This document shows, piece by piece, positions 1-12,508 of a stretch of DNA of 64,000 nt (position 1 is its first letter; the number at the start of each line of letters is the position of its first letter). The stretch lies in assembly GCA_029531795.1 (NCBI GenBank), contig JAPEIS010000009.1, forward strand, positions 1,488,001 to 1,552,000, given 5' to 3'. Made by a program: the position numbers and the translations under genes. Source of the DNA: Sclerotinia nivalis (lineage: Eukaryota; Ascomycota; Leotiomycetes; Helotiales; Sclerotiniaceae). The notes beneath the pieces are model-generated. The model worked only from the letters and a program-made list of their open reading frames with translations, was not told the origin of the DNA and did not search any database.

Positions 1-1753
1 GCTTGAAAGAAATTGCTCGCCACACATCCATCAAGCGACGCCAATCTGAATTACAATGATGTGACTTTGTCATATCTTGCAATTCAGAGGTCTTGAGTTA
101 GCACCGAAGTCTAGGGTCTCGTATCCGCAGCTTCTGACATGGTCACAGTTTCTTCATCTGCATGGCATGGTCACAGTTTCTTCATCTGCATGGCATGGTC
201 GTCCATCGTCGGATATTGGGGACTACATTGTATCAAACACGCTCTTCTTGTATTGATGGCACGTTCGCATTCGATATTAAAAAGCTGGACTTGTATAAGA
301 GGATTTAAACTCTACTTATACTAGTACTGACCTTTCGTATCTTTGCTTTTTTGCCGTTCAAATTACCGCCTTTTGTTTTAATTATTTGGCCACAGACATA
401 CACAAGTTTCTTTTTTGTAGGATTATTTGGGCACTGAGCTTTACTTTTGTTGCGGAATGAGATATGGCTTTCTTTCTCATAGTTGATACAAATTTGGTGG
501 ATGGTTTATGATTGATATGGTGGATAGGAATGAAACGAATGCGCGGATATTATGATCGTGCGAGGCTCTATGGTTTCTTTTCTGATGCGATCACATTATT
601 TGATTTTTCTTTCCTTTCCAGAAAGGCTATCAGTTAATAGTAATATTGAGGTTTCAGTTGGTGAGGAGAGTACTTGCATTCTTGTTCATAGTTAAATAAA
701 ATTCATCATGTCAATCCCTGAGTGCATTGTGACATGGTGTGATATAAGGATGTTCTAGAATTCGGCTGCTCCAAGGGTAATTCTCATCAGATATGGCTAT
801 AATCACTGACTTCCGATAATTACAAGAAAGCTTCGCGTACTATTCGTTCTCACTTTAGAGATGGATATGTACCCGTACCTTCAATCAAACTTTGCGAGCT
901 AGAGATAGTTCTCTTTCATCTCCGTTCCCACTTCTTCCTCAACTTAAAGTTCTAGTTGAGGGTTGAAGGTTGAAAGTTGAGGGCTGAGGGTTGAGGGTTG
1001 AGTGATAAGGAATGAAATAGTGTATGGGATGCTGAATGGAATTGTTTGTTTGGGGGGGGGGGGTGTTCATGAGTGTATATATGTATGTACTTTGTATAGT
1101 TAGTGGGATAGGACACGAAGGGATTGCTTAGGCATGGAAATGAGTGGGAATTGGGTTTTCTTGGTTGTTTAATCCAGAGTAGTAGTACTGATTCATATAT
1201 ATAATGACTTGATTGTGTTATTTTTGAGAAGTTGGTCGCTGAGAGGTTATTGTTTTGCTTGTTGTCTTACTTCTGTAGAGGGATGGTCATAGTATTACCA
1301 TTGCATCATAAGTGAAGGGGATTTTAAGTATAGCTAGTGTATGTCATGGTTCATAAGTTGCAGAGTTCTTTATGTAGCTGTGAGATATCGCTAGTGAGAT
1401 GTTTCGTGAGATATTTTGAATCTACATTTTTCTCTTTGTTTGCATGATAGCATCATTGTACACGAGATGTGAAAATCCATGTGGAAATTGATTTCGAGGT
1501 TCCACGCTAGCTAATTCTTTCGTGAATTGAATCAAATAATCTAAGTATTATATATGGTAGGTATCCTGAATAAAAACATGACATGATATCGATACTCGTT
1601 CAGTTCGGGTTTATCTATACAATAGAAGAAGTAGCCGCACTATTCCCCCCTCCTAACAAATTACTCGGTTCCCCTCTTTGAAACTCCGCTCCAGAGTGTA
1701 TACTAATACTTTGTATAGAGTTCGAAATTGCAGAGTCTAGCGCTCTTTACATG
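1..1753. other. AT-rich intergenic DNA with short tandem repeats
   Basis: No reading frame here looks coding. It holds two exact copies of a 28-bp unit (138-165, 166-193), a degenerate 7-bp GTTGAGG-type minisatellite (about 954-1004) and a run of 12 G (1052-1063). It is downstream sequence for the minus-strand gene that ends at 1754. Confidence 0.6.
138..193. repeat. 28-bp perfect tandem duplication
   Basis: Two adjacent identical 28-bp units start with CATGGTCACAG; a third begins (CATGGTC) and then diverges. Seen directly in the sequence; no function proposed. Confidence 0.85.
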
Positions 1754-2672
1754 TTATAGCTCCGCTACTGTTCTAGGAGCAGCTAGTTCTGCTGGCTTTA
1801 TATCTCTTCGCGGGTACGAATCCATTTCACTCCTTGATATTGGCATTGAGTGTGGTGTCGGTGCGGGTGTCGAGTTCGGCGTCGACTCCGGTAGCGAACT
1901 TGGTAAGGAGTTGTAAGACATTTCCGAATTTGGTACTAATGGATAACCCGACGGTGTTGATAATTCTTTGAACTGAGGGTTTCTTCTTTTCGCCAAACGA
2001 TATTTTCGTACGCCCCAAAATCCAGCGGCGAGAAATATTAATAGGAGGAGACCGAGACCAATTACTAGGCCGATTATGATGGGCGTGTTGGTTCCGGATT
2101 GCGAGGACGGGGCAGTGGCGGGTTCTTGGGAAATGGATGAGGTTATTGGAGTAGTCGGGGTTGTCGAAGTCGATAAGGTCGATGACGGCGTGGAGGATGT
2201 TGATGTGGATATGGAAGACAATGCTGATGAAGAGCTTGAAGAGAGAAGCGCTTTCACGTGGAATCCAATTGACCAACCCTCAAAAGAAGTGTTAAAAGGA
2301 TTGTGACTTGGATTATTTTTACTCTGCTCCCATGACAATTGATGAGTCCCAGCTTCTGAGACATCGAAGTCGATATCGTCGACGGTTGGCGTCCATAGAA
2401 CGGAGGTGTTGAAAACGTTTTGATCACCTTGTACGATTTTAGCCAGAACAACAAATGGAACTTGGGGTAGAGTGACAATACTTACCAGCAAGAAGGAAAG
2501 CTTCATGCTCTCGAACTTCGGTATCACCTTGGTAATCGCCGCGCAAGAGCCATAAATTCAGAAGAAAGTTTCCATATTTGACGGAATCAAATGTGCGCGG
2601 ATTCCATGTTATATTGACTAGTGAAGTCGCAGTAACGTTGACTGGAGTCTCAAATGTCCATATCTGGGCCAT
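1754..2672 (-). CDS. Predicted single-pass membrane glycoprotein, unknown family
   Basis: I do not recognise the family. Two exons are supported: 2672-2486 and 2427-1754, joined over a 58-bp GTAAGT...AAG intron (phase 1), giving 286 residues. The extracellular part carries several N-glycosylation sequons (NVT, NIT, NTS) and a beta-rich-looking N-terminus (QIWTFETPVNVTATS). A Ser/Thr-rich stretch with runs of Ser follows, then one strong membrane helix (IIIGLVIGLGLLLLIFLAAG), a basic stop-transfer (RKYRLAKRR) and a cytosolic tail of about 80 residues rich in Ser/Pro. This layout is that of a cell-surface anchored protein or wall sensor. No signal peptide is visible at the chosen Met; an upstream exon is likely, because a branch point and acceptor (TTGCTAAT...AAAG) lie just before it. 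The 5' end is therefore uncertain. Confidence 0.6.
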
Positions 2673-4020
2673 CTCTCTGGATCGAAGAGATGAGATCTTT
2701 CAGTATATTAGCAACTATTAGATTATCCCGAGAACACTGGTGCTACTGTTACAAGAAATAAAGTTGTAAGATGTACATGAAGCCTCAATTACCCAAGAAT
2801 ATTCAGAAGTTTGACGTACTCGGGACCTTGCCAAATCATTGGGAAGATTCTAAATTGAGCATGGGTGGAGTGCAGTAATTGTCTGAAGCGCGATCCTATC
2901 TCTCCCAGGGAAAACATAACGCAAATGGCTGGTGTTCTAAGAGGACGTCACGTGCTACATGGTCCACGTTACGATCGCTACATCACTTCATTTATATCTA
3001 TCGAGGCGAAGTTGTAGGATTTCAACCCTGCCTCGTCTCAGACGAGGCGGTGTCTAGTTGTTGTCGACGGTGGGGGTACGCGGTGTACCGTGATATTTCA
3101 AAATCCCTTCTCCAGACTTTTTAAATGGTGGATGCATCAACTCTCCAATGCCCGTCGTGGGTTGACTGAGAATATCCTCGTTAATCCTCTCCAAAAGATT
3201 TGTTTGGATCAATAGATAAAAATTGATGGTTTTAGGGTAATTCTATATCCCTTCCCCGCTTCAAAAGGTTCAATTAAGGGGGCGGGATTTGCTGGTCCCC
3301 AGTCCACGTTCAGCTAGGGCCAATCGTAGCTAGATTATCACCGCTCCGCCCGTTGACAGCACTGGCTTTTCTCGCTGAATATATTCTGGTTTTTTTGGGT
3401 GGATTATGGATAACTGGGGATCAGCAATACCCATGGGGTAAAGGTTAGACAATATACCGGTATATCTTCAAGTTTTGCAACTTGATTGATTCACAGTTGG
3501 GTTGTATTGAGATTTGAGAACCGTGTTGCCACGCTCGAGCCATGCTTTATTTCTGGGCATTCGGCCTCGGAAAGACAGGGAATGTGCAGCAAACAGCAGG
3601 CGCTAAGAGCAATTTCCAGCCCTGGCTCTGTACCATTTTACTGGACTATCTTCTCTTATCCAATTCATCATTTCATGAAATCACTGTTCAATGGGCTAAA
3701 CTTTGCGATTGTCCTTCAAGACTCCCCAGTTAAACGCTTGTGGTACAGAAAAGGTTAATGCCTCCTCCCGAATCCTTATCCCACTTTAAGTTTTGACCCC
3801 TGAATGATGGCTCCACTGTGAGTTTACCCTCAAAATTAAGGATTTTCTCTCAAGCTGCTCAATGTTTGTAAAATTGTTAGGAAATGGAGCGGTTCCGTTC
3901 AGCCTTTCTCCATCCTCTCAAATCGATTGAAACTCTGCTTATTCTGCTTCCATTGTACTAGTACCGTCATCTTTTCTATCCCTCAAAACAAGTACCGGTA
4001 TATGGAGTAATAGAAAAAAC
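2673..4020. other. Intergenic region between divergent genes
   Basis: Shared upstream region of the membrane glycoprotein (minus) and the GT25 gene (plus). Reading frames within it are short and not coding-like. A first exon of the minus-strand gene probably lies in 2700-2880 but could not be fixed. Pyrimidine-rich stretches just before 4021 suit a fungal promoter. Confidence 0.4.
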
Positions 4021-5371
4021 ATGATTGCACCGAGCTCCCGCCCGTATATTCTTGGCGCATGTATCGCCCTCACCTTCATCCTTCTCCTCTCCCTCCAAAC
4101 TCGTCAAGAAACACCTTCAAGATGGTTAGACTACTCAGATAAATCCTCTGTATTGACGGAACATCAAAGAAATAGTAACTATGTCTCCGCTACATCAGAC
4201 AAAAAGCTTAAACCGGCCGACACCACTTCAGAAATAGGCCGGGCGAGTAATGCGACTCTTGGTGTATGTGTATTTTCGTTCGATGGTTTCTTTGTACATA
4301 AATGTCTTGCTAACACAACAGTCAAATAGTTCGAGAAGGTATTCGTCATAGGGCTGAGAGAACGCTCAGATAAGCGTGATGCTATGGTGTTATCTGCCTC
4401 TCTGACAGGTTTTGGAGTGGAGTTTGCCGATGGAATGAAAGGCGAAGAGGTAGCTGATAAGGCAAAGCCACCGGTAGGTGACATTTACACCTACAGCAGC
4501 ATCCACTATCTGCGCCTTGGGCCTAGAACAAAGATTAACGCTTGGACATAGGGACTTTTATTAACCGGCGGGTCGATGGGTTCTTGGCGGGGTCACATGA
4601 ATGTGATTCGTAGGTACGTACATATTGTTTACTCGAATTCCACGTTCATTCCATAAAGACTTTTATGTTAATGTCCGTCACTGCTATAGCATCATAGAGA
4701 GAAATCTCGCCTCAGCATTTATCATGGAAGATGACGTCGACTGGGACATCCGGCTCCTGATCCAGCTACCTGAATACGCCAAGGGAATCCGCACTCTATC
4801 AAACATACCGCTGAATAAACGTCAACACTCTCCCTACGGCGATGATTGGGATATTCTATGGCCAGGACACTGCGGTGATGAGCTCCCATCAGCTTTCCAC
4901 AAAGATGCCAAGGATGAACTCTACATAATCGCAAACGACGAAACCGTCGCCCCTAAATCCGCCCAACCATGGCTTAAAACCCTAGCAAAGTATCCCGAAA
5001 AAACTAGAATAGTTCACAAAGCCGGTGCTCCCATCTGTACCTTTGGGTATGGAATTTCCTACCGCGGAGCCCAGAAAATCCTCATGGCGCTCGCGGTAAA
5101 GGGTGGTCATAATCTCGCCATCGATAATGCAATTGCGTTTCTTTGTCGTGATGGCTATCTAGATATGAAATGTTTTTCGGTGGAGCCGCAATTATTTCAG
5201 CATCATCGGCCTGCGGGGGCGATGAGTAAGGATAGTGATATTAATAGTTGGGGGGAAGAAGATGTGAAAGGGGAGAGGGAGAGGGGAGTTACGGATGCGA
5301 TTGTTTGGAGTGCGAGATTGAATTTGGAAGAGATGGTTATGGGGAGGAAGGATTATGTTATGCAGTGGTGA
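4021..5371 (+). CDS. Glycosyltransferase family 25 (LPS biosynthesis type), type II membrane protein
   Basis: Four exons (4021-4263, 4330-4473, 4552-4613, 4690-5371) sum to 1131 nt, 376 residues, all phases consistent. Residues about 8-25 form a single membrane helix after a short cytosolic tail, as in Golgi type II glycosyltransferases. The lumenal domain has the GT25 pattern: FEKVFVIGLRERSDKRD near the start (nucleotide-sugar side), a GSMGSWRGH helix before the centre, and an acidic metal-binding motif EDDVDWD at about 163-169. The C-terminal half has the Tyr/Gly-rich GYGISYRGAQKIL segment. The family usually transfers galactose or glucose; donor and acceptor cannot be read here. The fourth exon was started at 4690 because that acceptor restores the phase and gives an unbroken SIIERNLASAFIMEDD strand. 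Confidence 0.82.
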
Positions 5372-6321
5372 GGGTTGTTGACTGGGTACTTAGGAATCGG
5401 ATTTGAGGGCGTTGGGATGCAGGATATAGCATGATGGAATGGTTTATTCTTGTACAATTAGGTATCTACAGGACATTTCGCATATTAACGAAATGCTCTT
5501 ATATATGAATATTTACCGGCATCTCTACCCATACTCATATAGAAGTTCACCTGCAATTTTGCCCTCTTTAATTCTTCACTCGCTCCAAATACTCTTCCTG
5601 GTTAATTATATTCTAAGTATTCAACGAAAGGTCCTAAGAATAAAATAGAGTCCCCAGAATAACATCATCTTCTAGGAATACATAACTCACAAGCCCGTTA
5701 AAACACCGCTGGTTGAACAGAACACTACACTACGAATTTGATAATCTTATATTGCAGATAACTATCAACTAGATTAGTTTTATAGATCGTTGATATTGAG
5801 ATGTGATGAATTTATATTTATTGAAGATAATATAGTGAGATGGAAAGAATAATAGTAGTCTATTATTTAGATGGGATATAGTAGAGTAAGGAAGTAGATG
5901 GGATTGCTAGAAATTAGATGAATTTAAATATGTTTTTGAATGATGGATTAGAAGTAGTTAGCTAAAGCTATTTTATAATACATCTACTTGTATGAGTATA
6001 ATACGAATAAGTTAATAATAATATCAAATATAATATATAAGAATACTTAATATCTAGAAGTACTTATTAAACTTCAAAGCTAAAATTCATTATTAGAAGT
6101 ATAAAACGTCACCGGGATAACTCACCGGGAATACCTCATCGTTGGCTTACCATCTAATCTTAGCAGATCACCAAGAGTATCTTAACGGAATAACTCACCA
6201 GAAACATCTCACCAAGAACACCAACACCAAGCCTATAAGAAAAACAAGCTTACTACCAACAAACTCCTTCTCAAAGCTCAATCTTGTCGTTCACCGCGTG
6301 ATGAGAGTATTATAATCGATC
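5372..6321. other. AT-rich flank of the nested transposon
   Basis: No coding signal. The sequence grows markedly AT-rich toward 6300 and contains about five degenerate copies of a TCACC(G/A)(G/A)GA motif between about 6107 and 6220. Confidence 0.5.
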
Positions 6322-6476
6322 TGTGAGAATTCCTAATAAGTTATTAAATCACTTAATAATATTTACCGAACCAATAGTTATATGATCACGTGATATATTA
6401 ATAATATGATTTCATATTATTAAATTTTATTATTATATAAAATTTCGATCATATATCATATCAGAATGATTTATAA

Positions 6477-6689
6477 TATCACGGAGGCAGCAGACAGGAT
6501 AACAGAAATCACTTTTATTGATAAGATATAGCTCGAAGAGCTACGTTTCTATAGAAGGAACGGTTCTTTAAATATATTTATGTGTAGCGTTAGTCCCGAT
6601 CGGGGCTAGCTTATACTTATCCGAGGTCCGACTCCTACGGGTCGGAACCCGAGTGGTCTTTGTATACTATATATGGGGACCCTGTAACA
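6477..6689 (-). repeat. Downstream (3') LTR of the chromovirus
   Basis: This 213-bp repeat pairs without gaps with 11902-12114. By hand I count about 32 differences, all transitions. This copy mostly carries T where the other has C, and G where the other has A. Confidence 0.9.
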
Positions 6690-6829
6690 GTATTCTTTTT
6701 TTTAGGGTCGAGCTCTGTTGAGACGATTAGGGGGACCAGATTTATCTGGATAACGATAATGATAATTACGGATCAATTCTTGAGCATTCTCCAAATACTC
6801 CGTAGACTCTTCGGTAAGTGTATCATAGT

Positions 6830-9800
6830 CTACCTATTGGACAATATACTTCAGATGGGGACTATCACAACCCCAACATTCCCATCGGGAATCCAGGACT
6901 TCCTCTACATCGAATTGTTCAATGTCTTTAATTTCGATAGAAGAGGAAAGCGGGTTGCATTGATCGGAAACAGGATCATCATTAGCAGGATACAATAGAT
7001 TAATATGAAAGACCGGGTGATTCCTTATAGAGATAGGGAGTTCCAATTCGTAAGTATACAAACCTATATTTTTCAGAATTCGAAAAGAACTTAAGTTCTT
7101 TCAATCTAGCTTCTTTTGGAAACGAAGAGTTCGGATATTCTTAGCATTAAACCAGACTAGATCTCCAGGCTGGTATCGACGAGCAAGTGAACAATGGGAA
7201 TCGGCATTCTTCGAATAACGGGCTTAACTAACGATCAGTTCAGTCTTCAGATGATCGACGATCGATTTCATCTTTTTGACGAATTCCTCAGCGTCCAGGA
7301 TTCCAGGGCGATCGGAGAGCACAGCAGGTTCGAAACCCATTCGGGGATGGAAACCGTAATTGGCAAAGAACAGCGATAGGCGGAAACTTTCGGACCAAAC
7401 AGAGTTAATCGAGAATTCGGCGATCGGTAGCCATTCGGACCAGTCGTCCTGCAGATAGGATACATACAAGCGAAAGTATTGTTCGAGCATTGTATTCGCC
7501 CTTTCCGTTTGTTCATCGATTTCAGAATAATAAGCTATCGACAGCTTCGAAACAGTATCTAATCGTTTACAGATATACTTCCAGAAATCAAAGATAAACT
7601 GAACTTCACAATCGGATATAATAATCTGCAGCAAACCGTAGAGCTTCTATATATACTTCAAAAACAAACAGAAAACTTCTTTGGAATTACAGGTTCCTCA
7701 GTAAAGCAGGAAATGCTTCATTTTGGTCAATCGATTGACTACAACAAATATCGCATCGTACCCAAAGCTTTTCGGAAAATGAATGATGAAATCGATTAAG
7801 ATATTTCTCTAAGCTTGTTGCGGAATCGAGAAAGGATGTAAAACTCCTTCTTATCCTCTATAGTTCGGAACGGCTCAGTGATAATTATAACAATTGTATA
7901 TCCAACAAAAAACATAATCGTAATATCCAAACCAATAATAGTTTTGGGAAAGTAGTTCGAAGGTATAAATACAATACAGATATCCAGTAACAAAGGAATC
8001 GTGGATCATTCAAAGGAGCTTTGCTTTCAGAAGATTGTAATTAGGAATATAAAGCTTTTTATGATAATATAATAGATCATTATTCATAGTATATTCAGAT
8101 AATATGATATATGGATATCTAATAGTATTCTTTTTTAAAGTCTTTAAGATCGATAACAGAAACGAATCAGATAAATAAACTTCAGCAAACAAAGATTTCA
8201 GTTCTTTAGAGGGTTCCAATTGTATAGATTCAGGTAATTGAATAGGGATTGGATTATCGAATATTATAGATGGTTCAGATTCACAAGTAGATAATCCAGG
8301 TTCGCGGACAGATAGTTCGGGATTGCAGATAGACAACAGGGTATCGGTACAGGTTTGGCTACGAGTTGTAATCGCGAAACGGACTTTCTTCTTTGGTTTA
8401 ACAATAGAAAACAGATCTGTATTTAGATTTTCGGTTTTCAAAATAATCTGACTTTGATGAAGAAAGTGTTCATTTCCCTCTTTAGGCAAATCCTTTGATC
8501 TTCTGATCAGAACATCGGGTTTCGCTCTTTGCTTTCCGGGACGGTACATAATCTTGAAATTGAAACGGGACAGAAATTCAGATCAGCAAGCTTAACAACA
8601 GTTCAATAGCTTTGTTGTCATAAAGTACTCCAGATTCTTATAATCCATAATAACCTTGATCGGAAAAGAGGCGCCTTCTAATTCGGATCGCTACTCTTCG
8701 AAACAGCGGATAATTGCTAGTAATTCTTTATCATAAATCTCGTAGTTATATTCTACAATCGAATACTTCTTTGAAAAATATATAACAGATTTCAGAATTC
8801 TATTATTATTGTATTAAGAGAGGATTCCAGTAGATATATAATCCGATATATCTGTTTCTAGGATTATATCCTTCTTTCAATCGAAAGAGATTAATACAAA
8901 TGCCACTGTAAATACAGCTTTCAAACTCGAAAACGATTTCTTACAACCAAGATCCCATTGAAAGGCTACATCCTTCTTAATCAAATTTACCATTAAACGA
9001 ATGATTAAAAAGAAATCGCAAATAAAGTATCGATAGAAATTGCTAAACTTTATAAACATTTGTACATCCATCAAATTCTTCGGCGTTTTCCAATCAATTA
9101 TCATCTTAATCTTGACTAGATCCATTCGGATCCCTTCTCGACCTACAATTAAGCCCAGAAATTTCGTTTCAGATTTCAGGAATTCGCATTTCGATAGATT
9201 GGTATACAATCCGGCTTTCCATAAGGTATCTAGTACCTTTTGTATATACTTTATATGTTCAGAACGGGTCTTGCTATAAATCAGAATATCATCCAAATAA
9301 ACAATGCAGAATATATCCAAATATTCTCTTAAAGTATCGTTGATAAATCATTGGAATATTGCTAAAACTTCAATCAACCCGAACAGTATAACCAAGATTT
9401 CGAACAGACCGAATCGAGTACGGAATACAGTTAGATATTCTTATCCTTCCTTGATTCGGATATTATTGAAGATCGAGATAATATCTATTTTTGTAAAATA
9501 CTTCATCCCTTTCAGATTATTCAAGGACTCTTTGATTAAAGGCAACAAGTATCGGTCTTTCATAGACAAATTATTCAATACACAATAGTCTACACAGAAT
9601 CGAAGACCACCACTGGGTTTCTTAACAAATAAAACAAACGAAGCGGAAACGGAAGAACTCGATCGGATGAATCCTTTTGCTAGGTTTTCCCTTAACTATT
9701 CTTGCAAAGCTTTCAATTCATCCCGAGACATTGAATACAAAGCTCCAAACGGTAGCTTAACCCCATCTTACAATCGGATATTATAATCGTATAGACAATA

Positions 9801-10560
9801 CAGAGATAGTTTGTCAGCATTACGTAGAGAAAATACATCGATCCACGAACGGAATTCAAAAGGCAAATCTTCAAGAACAGAATCTTCTTTTTCCTTCAGG
9901 ATTCGGTTTATCAAATCGATACTAACTTGGAACATCTTATAACCTCGACAGATATACATTGAGCAAACTCGAATTGAAACACTTGCTATATCTCTTTTCT
10001 TTAGCGCTTCAGAACGAAACGATAGATAAATAGAACAGACTTTGACAGGGATATCGGATAGGACTCGGACACTCGATGGTTGCACAAGCGTATTATAGAA
10101 CTTTCAGTAGAACTCACTATCGAAGCGAAAGGTATTGGATACGAATCCGATATAGGGATCATGCTTCTTTAGCTAAACCAACTTCAGAACAATCGGATAA
10201 TAAACTAATTCAATAATATAGATTTTCGATCTTTTCTTATAATGATCATTGATTTGCAGATCAATTAGAATGTAACGATCCACTCGGTTTTCGAGCAATA
10301 TTTTTCTGTTGAATTCAATGACTTCGAACGGAACAGGTAATTTGTATATTAAGAGTTTAATAGCTTCCATTCAACTTCGATTTGCAAAAGCATATCCTTT
10401 GTATCCGTTATCCATTATAACATAAATAGAACAAGATCGATCAAATATTGATAGAACAATAACAGACAATATCATCAGATTTGCTCGATTGTTTGTTTCT
10501 TCAGCGAAAGATAAACCTTGAATTGCAACAGCGGACAAATATAGTGTATGCAAGGCTTTC
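6830..10560 (-). pseudogene. Decayed chromovirus pol (protease, RT, RNase H, integrase, chromodomain)
   Basis: Order on the minus strand: a protease-like MDNGYKGYAFA segment near 10430 (the usual D-S/T-G is altered to DNG); a pre-RT segment PFEFRSWIDVFS near 9830; the RT region with FIRSSSS near 9665 and the intact catalytic YLDD with DDILIYS near 9290; RNase H down to about 8560; the integrase N-terminus start YRPGKQRAKPD near 8545; the integrase core with ISDCEVQF and TERANTMLEQYF near 7600-7480; and a C-terminal HPVFHINLL segment followed by FDVEEVLDSRW, the start of a chromodomain, near 6910. Stops and frame breaks occur throughout. The chromodomain places it among fungal chromoviruses. 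Confidence 0.9.
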
Positions 10561-10739
10561 ATCTAACAACGATTTATACCAAGCGGGCTCCGTTTCCTGA
10601 ACTCGGAAAGCCAAAAGGGGACAGACTGTATAATAACATAGCATACGGTTGAATCTGGCCGGAAGACGGAACAAAAGATAGCAAAGCAAGACTGATAAAG
10701 TTAGCTCTAACTTGCATAAAACGATTATTTGAGAACGGG

Positions 10740-11740
10740 CAGTCTTTCACACAGTGATCGACAAATCTACAACAGAAGCATTCCCTTCGTTCGTATCTAT
10801 TAGTACATCTTTGGGAATTGAGATCTATTGGATCTTCAACAGGTATAATCGTAGCGGGAGCAGCAAATCGGATAGTAGAATTCGGGGACAGAGCAAAGGT
10901 ACGGTTAACAGGATTCAGGTTTTGAGTAATAGTGCGGAATAACGGGACGATTAGACTACAACCGGAACCGGTCGGTCCTATCAAATACAGATGGCGATTC
11001 TCCAATGTCTGTATAAAAGCAACGAATGCATCGGTATTATCCGTAGGGAGCTCAACAGTAACAATCTGGTTCTTTAATTCATTCGACAGAGTTTATTCTA
11101 ATAGGATAACCAAGGTATTATTATCGTCGGCCATCCCGGCTTCCAATGCTAGTCTTTGGAACTCAATATAAAAGACATAGAACGATTGGTTCCTCTGTTT
11201 CAGATTGATCAAGAGTTTCCGGGCCTCGGCTCGTTTGTTCTGATTTCCATAAGCTCTTTCCAGTATTTGTAATAGATCTTTATAATCGGTAAGTTTAACA
11301 AATTGTCCTTTAATATTATACAGTCGAATTTGTATAGCAGTGGGTCCAGTTAATCTTCCAGTTACATAAGTCAGGCGGAAATGCGGGGAAGTGAAGTAAT
11401 CGGAATTGACATGTATTTTATTTTATATTTGATCGACAAATCGATCAAGATCGATTTTCGTTCCATCAAACGATGCAGGATCAGATACCTTCTTACTCAA
11501 TTGAGGTTTCGACAGAACAGAAGCAGCAGTTGGGGTTATAACAGGAATCAAAGGCGAGGGGTCGGTCAGGTCGGTAGGGGTTGAAACAGGCAAAGCAACG
11601 GGGACGGGATGGAATTGAGTTAAATAGATAATCAATCTATCGTTCTCCTCTTTCCATTGTATAAATACAGTTTTCTCGATTTGCAGATCGAGAGTAAGCT
11701 TTTGAATTGCGGATTGCAGATCGGTCACTTCTGTTTCCAT
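10740..11740 (-). pseudogene. Decayed chromovirus gag
   Basis: The N-terminal part has an LDLQIEKT-type helix and the gag entry motif SFDGTKIDLDRFVDQI (about 11430-11470). Downstream near 10780 lies a zinc knuckle CFCCRFVDHCVKDC that keeps the C-X2-C-X4-H-X4-C spacing. Stops separate the two parts, so no full-length nucleocapsid can be made. Confidence 0.85.
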
Positions 11741-11901
11741 TCTTATACTGAATTCGTAAAAGGAAGTAAGGTAACAATATCAGATCGCAATATCACTAGC
11801 TACAATAGTAGCGAATTCTTCGGGGGAGCCGGGCTAGCTAGACGGATACGAACAAAACAACATTGTAGAAGTATCAGCACAGATAAAAAAGAGCTACATA
11901 G

Positions 11902-12114
11902 TATCACAAAGACAACAAACAGAATAACAGAAATCACTTTTATTGATAAAACATAACTCGAAAAGCTACATTTCTATAAAAGGAACAGTTCCTTAAACAC
12001 ATTTATGTATAGTGCTAGCCCCGACCGGAGCTAGCCTACACTTATCCGAGATCCGACTCCTACGGGTCGGAACCCGAGCGGTCTCCGTATACCATATACG
12101 GGGACCCCGTGACA
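11902..12114 (-). repeat. Upstream (5') LTR of the chromovirus
   Basis: 213 bp, gapless partner of 6477-6689. This copy mostly carries A where the other has G and C where the other has T. It is followed on the right by the TATAA target duplication at 12115-12119. Confidence 0.9.
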
Positions 12115-12508
12115 TATAATGAAATAGAATGAAATAGAAGCATATAGAATTTTCTTATTCTCAGATTGAATACTATTGGTTATTATTTCCTTTTATTATA
12201 TAAAATGATTCTATAAGATTCGATTTAAATCGATCTTATTTATAATCATAGAATAGTGTAGAATCTCATTAAAATCTATAAATACGAAGATCTTCTTCAA
12301 AGAATTCTTCAAAAAAAAAAAAAAAAAAAAAATAAGCAGATAAAAATTCAATATTCAATATATATATAATTCTGACTTCAATATTCTATTGTTCATATAT
12401 TCGATCACTCCTAAGCTAAATACGACTAAGTCTTCCACTATTATAATAAATAATATTATAGTATTATTATTATATTATTTATTATTATCCGATCAACCTC
12501 CTCCGAGA

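Larger units (their letters stand above)
6477..12114 (-). mobile_element. Ty3/gypsy chromovirus retrotransposon, RIP-decayed
   Basis: A 5638-bp element with two 213-bp LTRs, flanked by target duplication TATAA (6472-6476, 12115-12119). Read on the minus strand, its order is LTR, gag, protease, reverse transcriptase, RNase H, integrase, chromodomain-like tail, LTR, which is the Ty3/gypsy order. LTR ends on the minus strand are TGTCAC...GTGATA. A purine tract (AAAAAAAAG) precedes the downstream LTR. Coding regions are broken by many stops, so it is not autonomous. The insertion sits inside the older LTR-like element, so it is the younger of the two. Confidence 0.93.
6322..12508. mobile_element. 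527-bp-type LTR-like element, split by a retrotransposon
   Basis: The two arms 6322-6476 and 12115-12508 together match the uninterrupted element at 54758-55284. The outer ends are TGTGAGAATTCC and CTCCTCCGAGA. The element is flanked by a 5-bp target duplication CGATC (6317-6321 and 12509-12513). The 5-bp duplication and TG start suggest a solo LTR, though it ends in GA rather than CA. The right arm has a long poly-A run (about 12310-12331) where the intact copy has only a short one. Confidence 0.85.
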
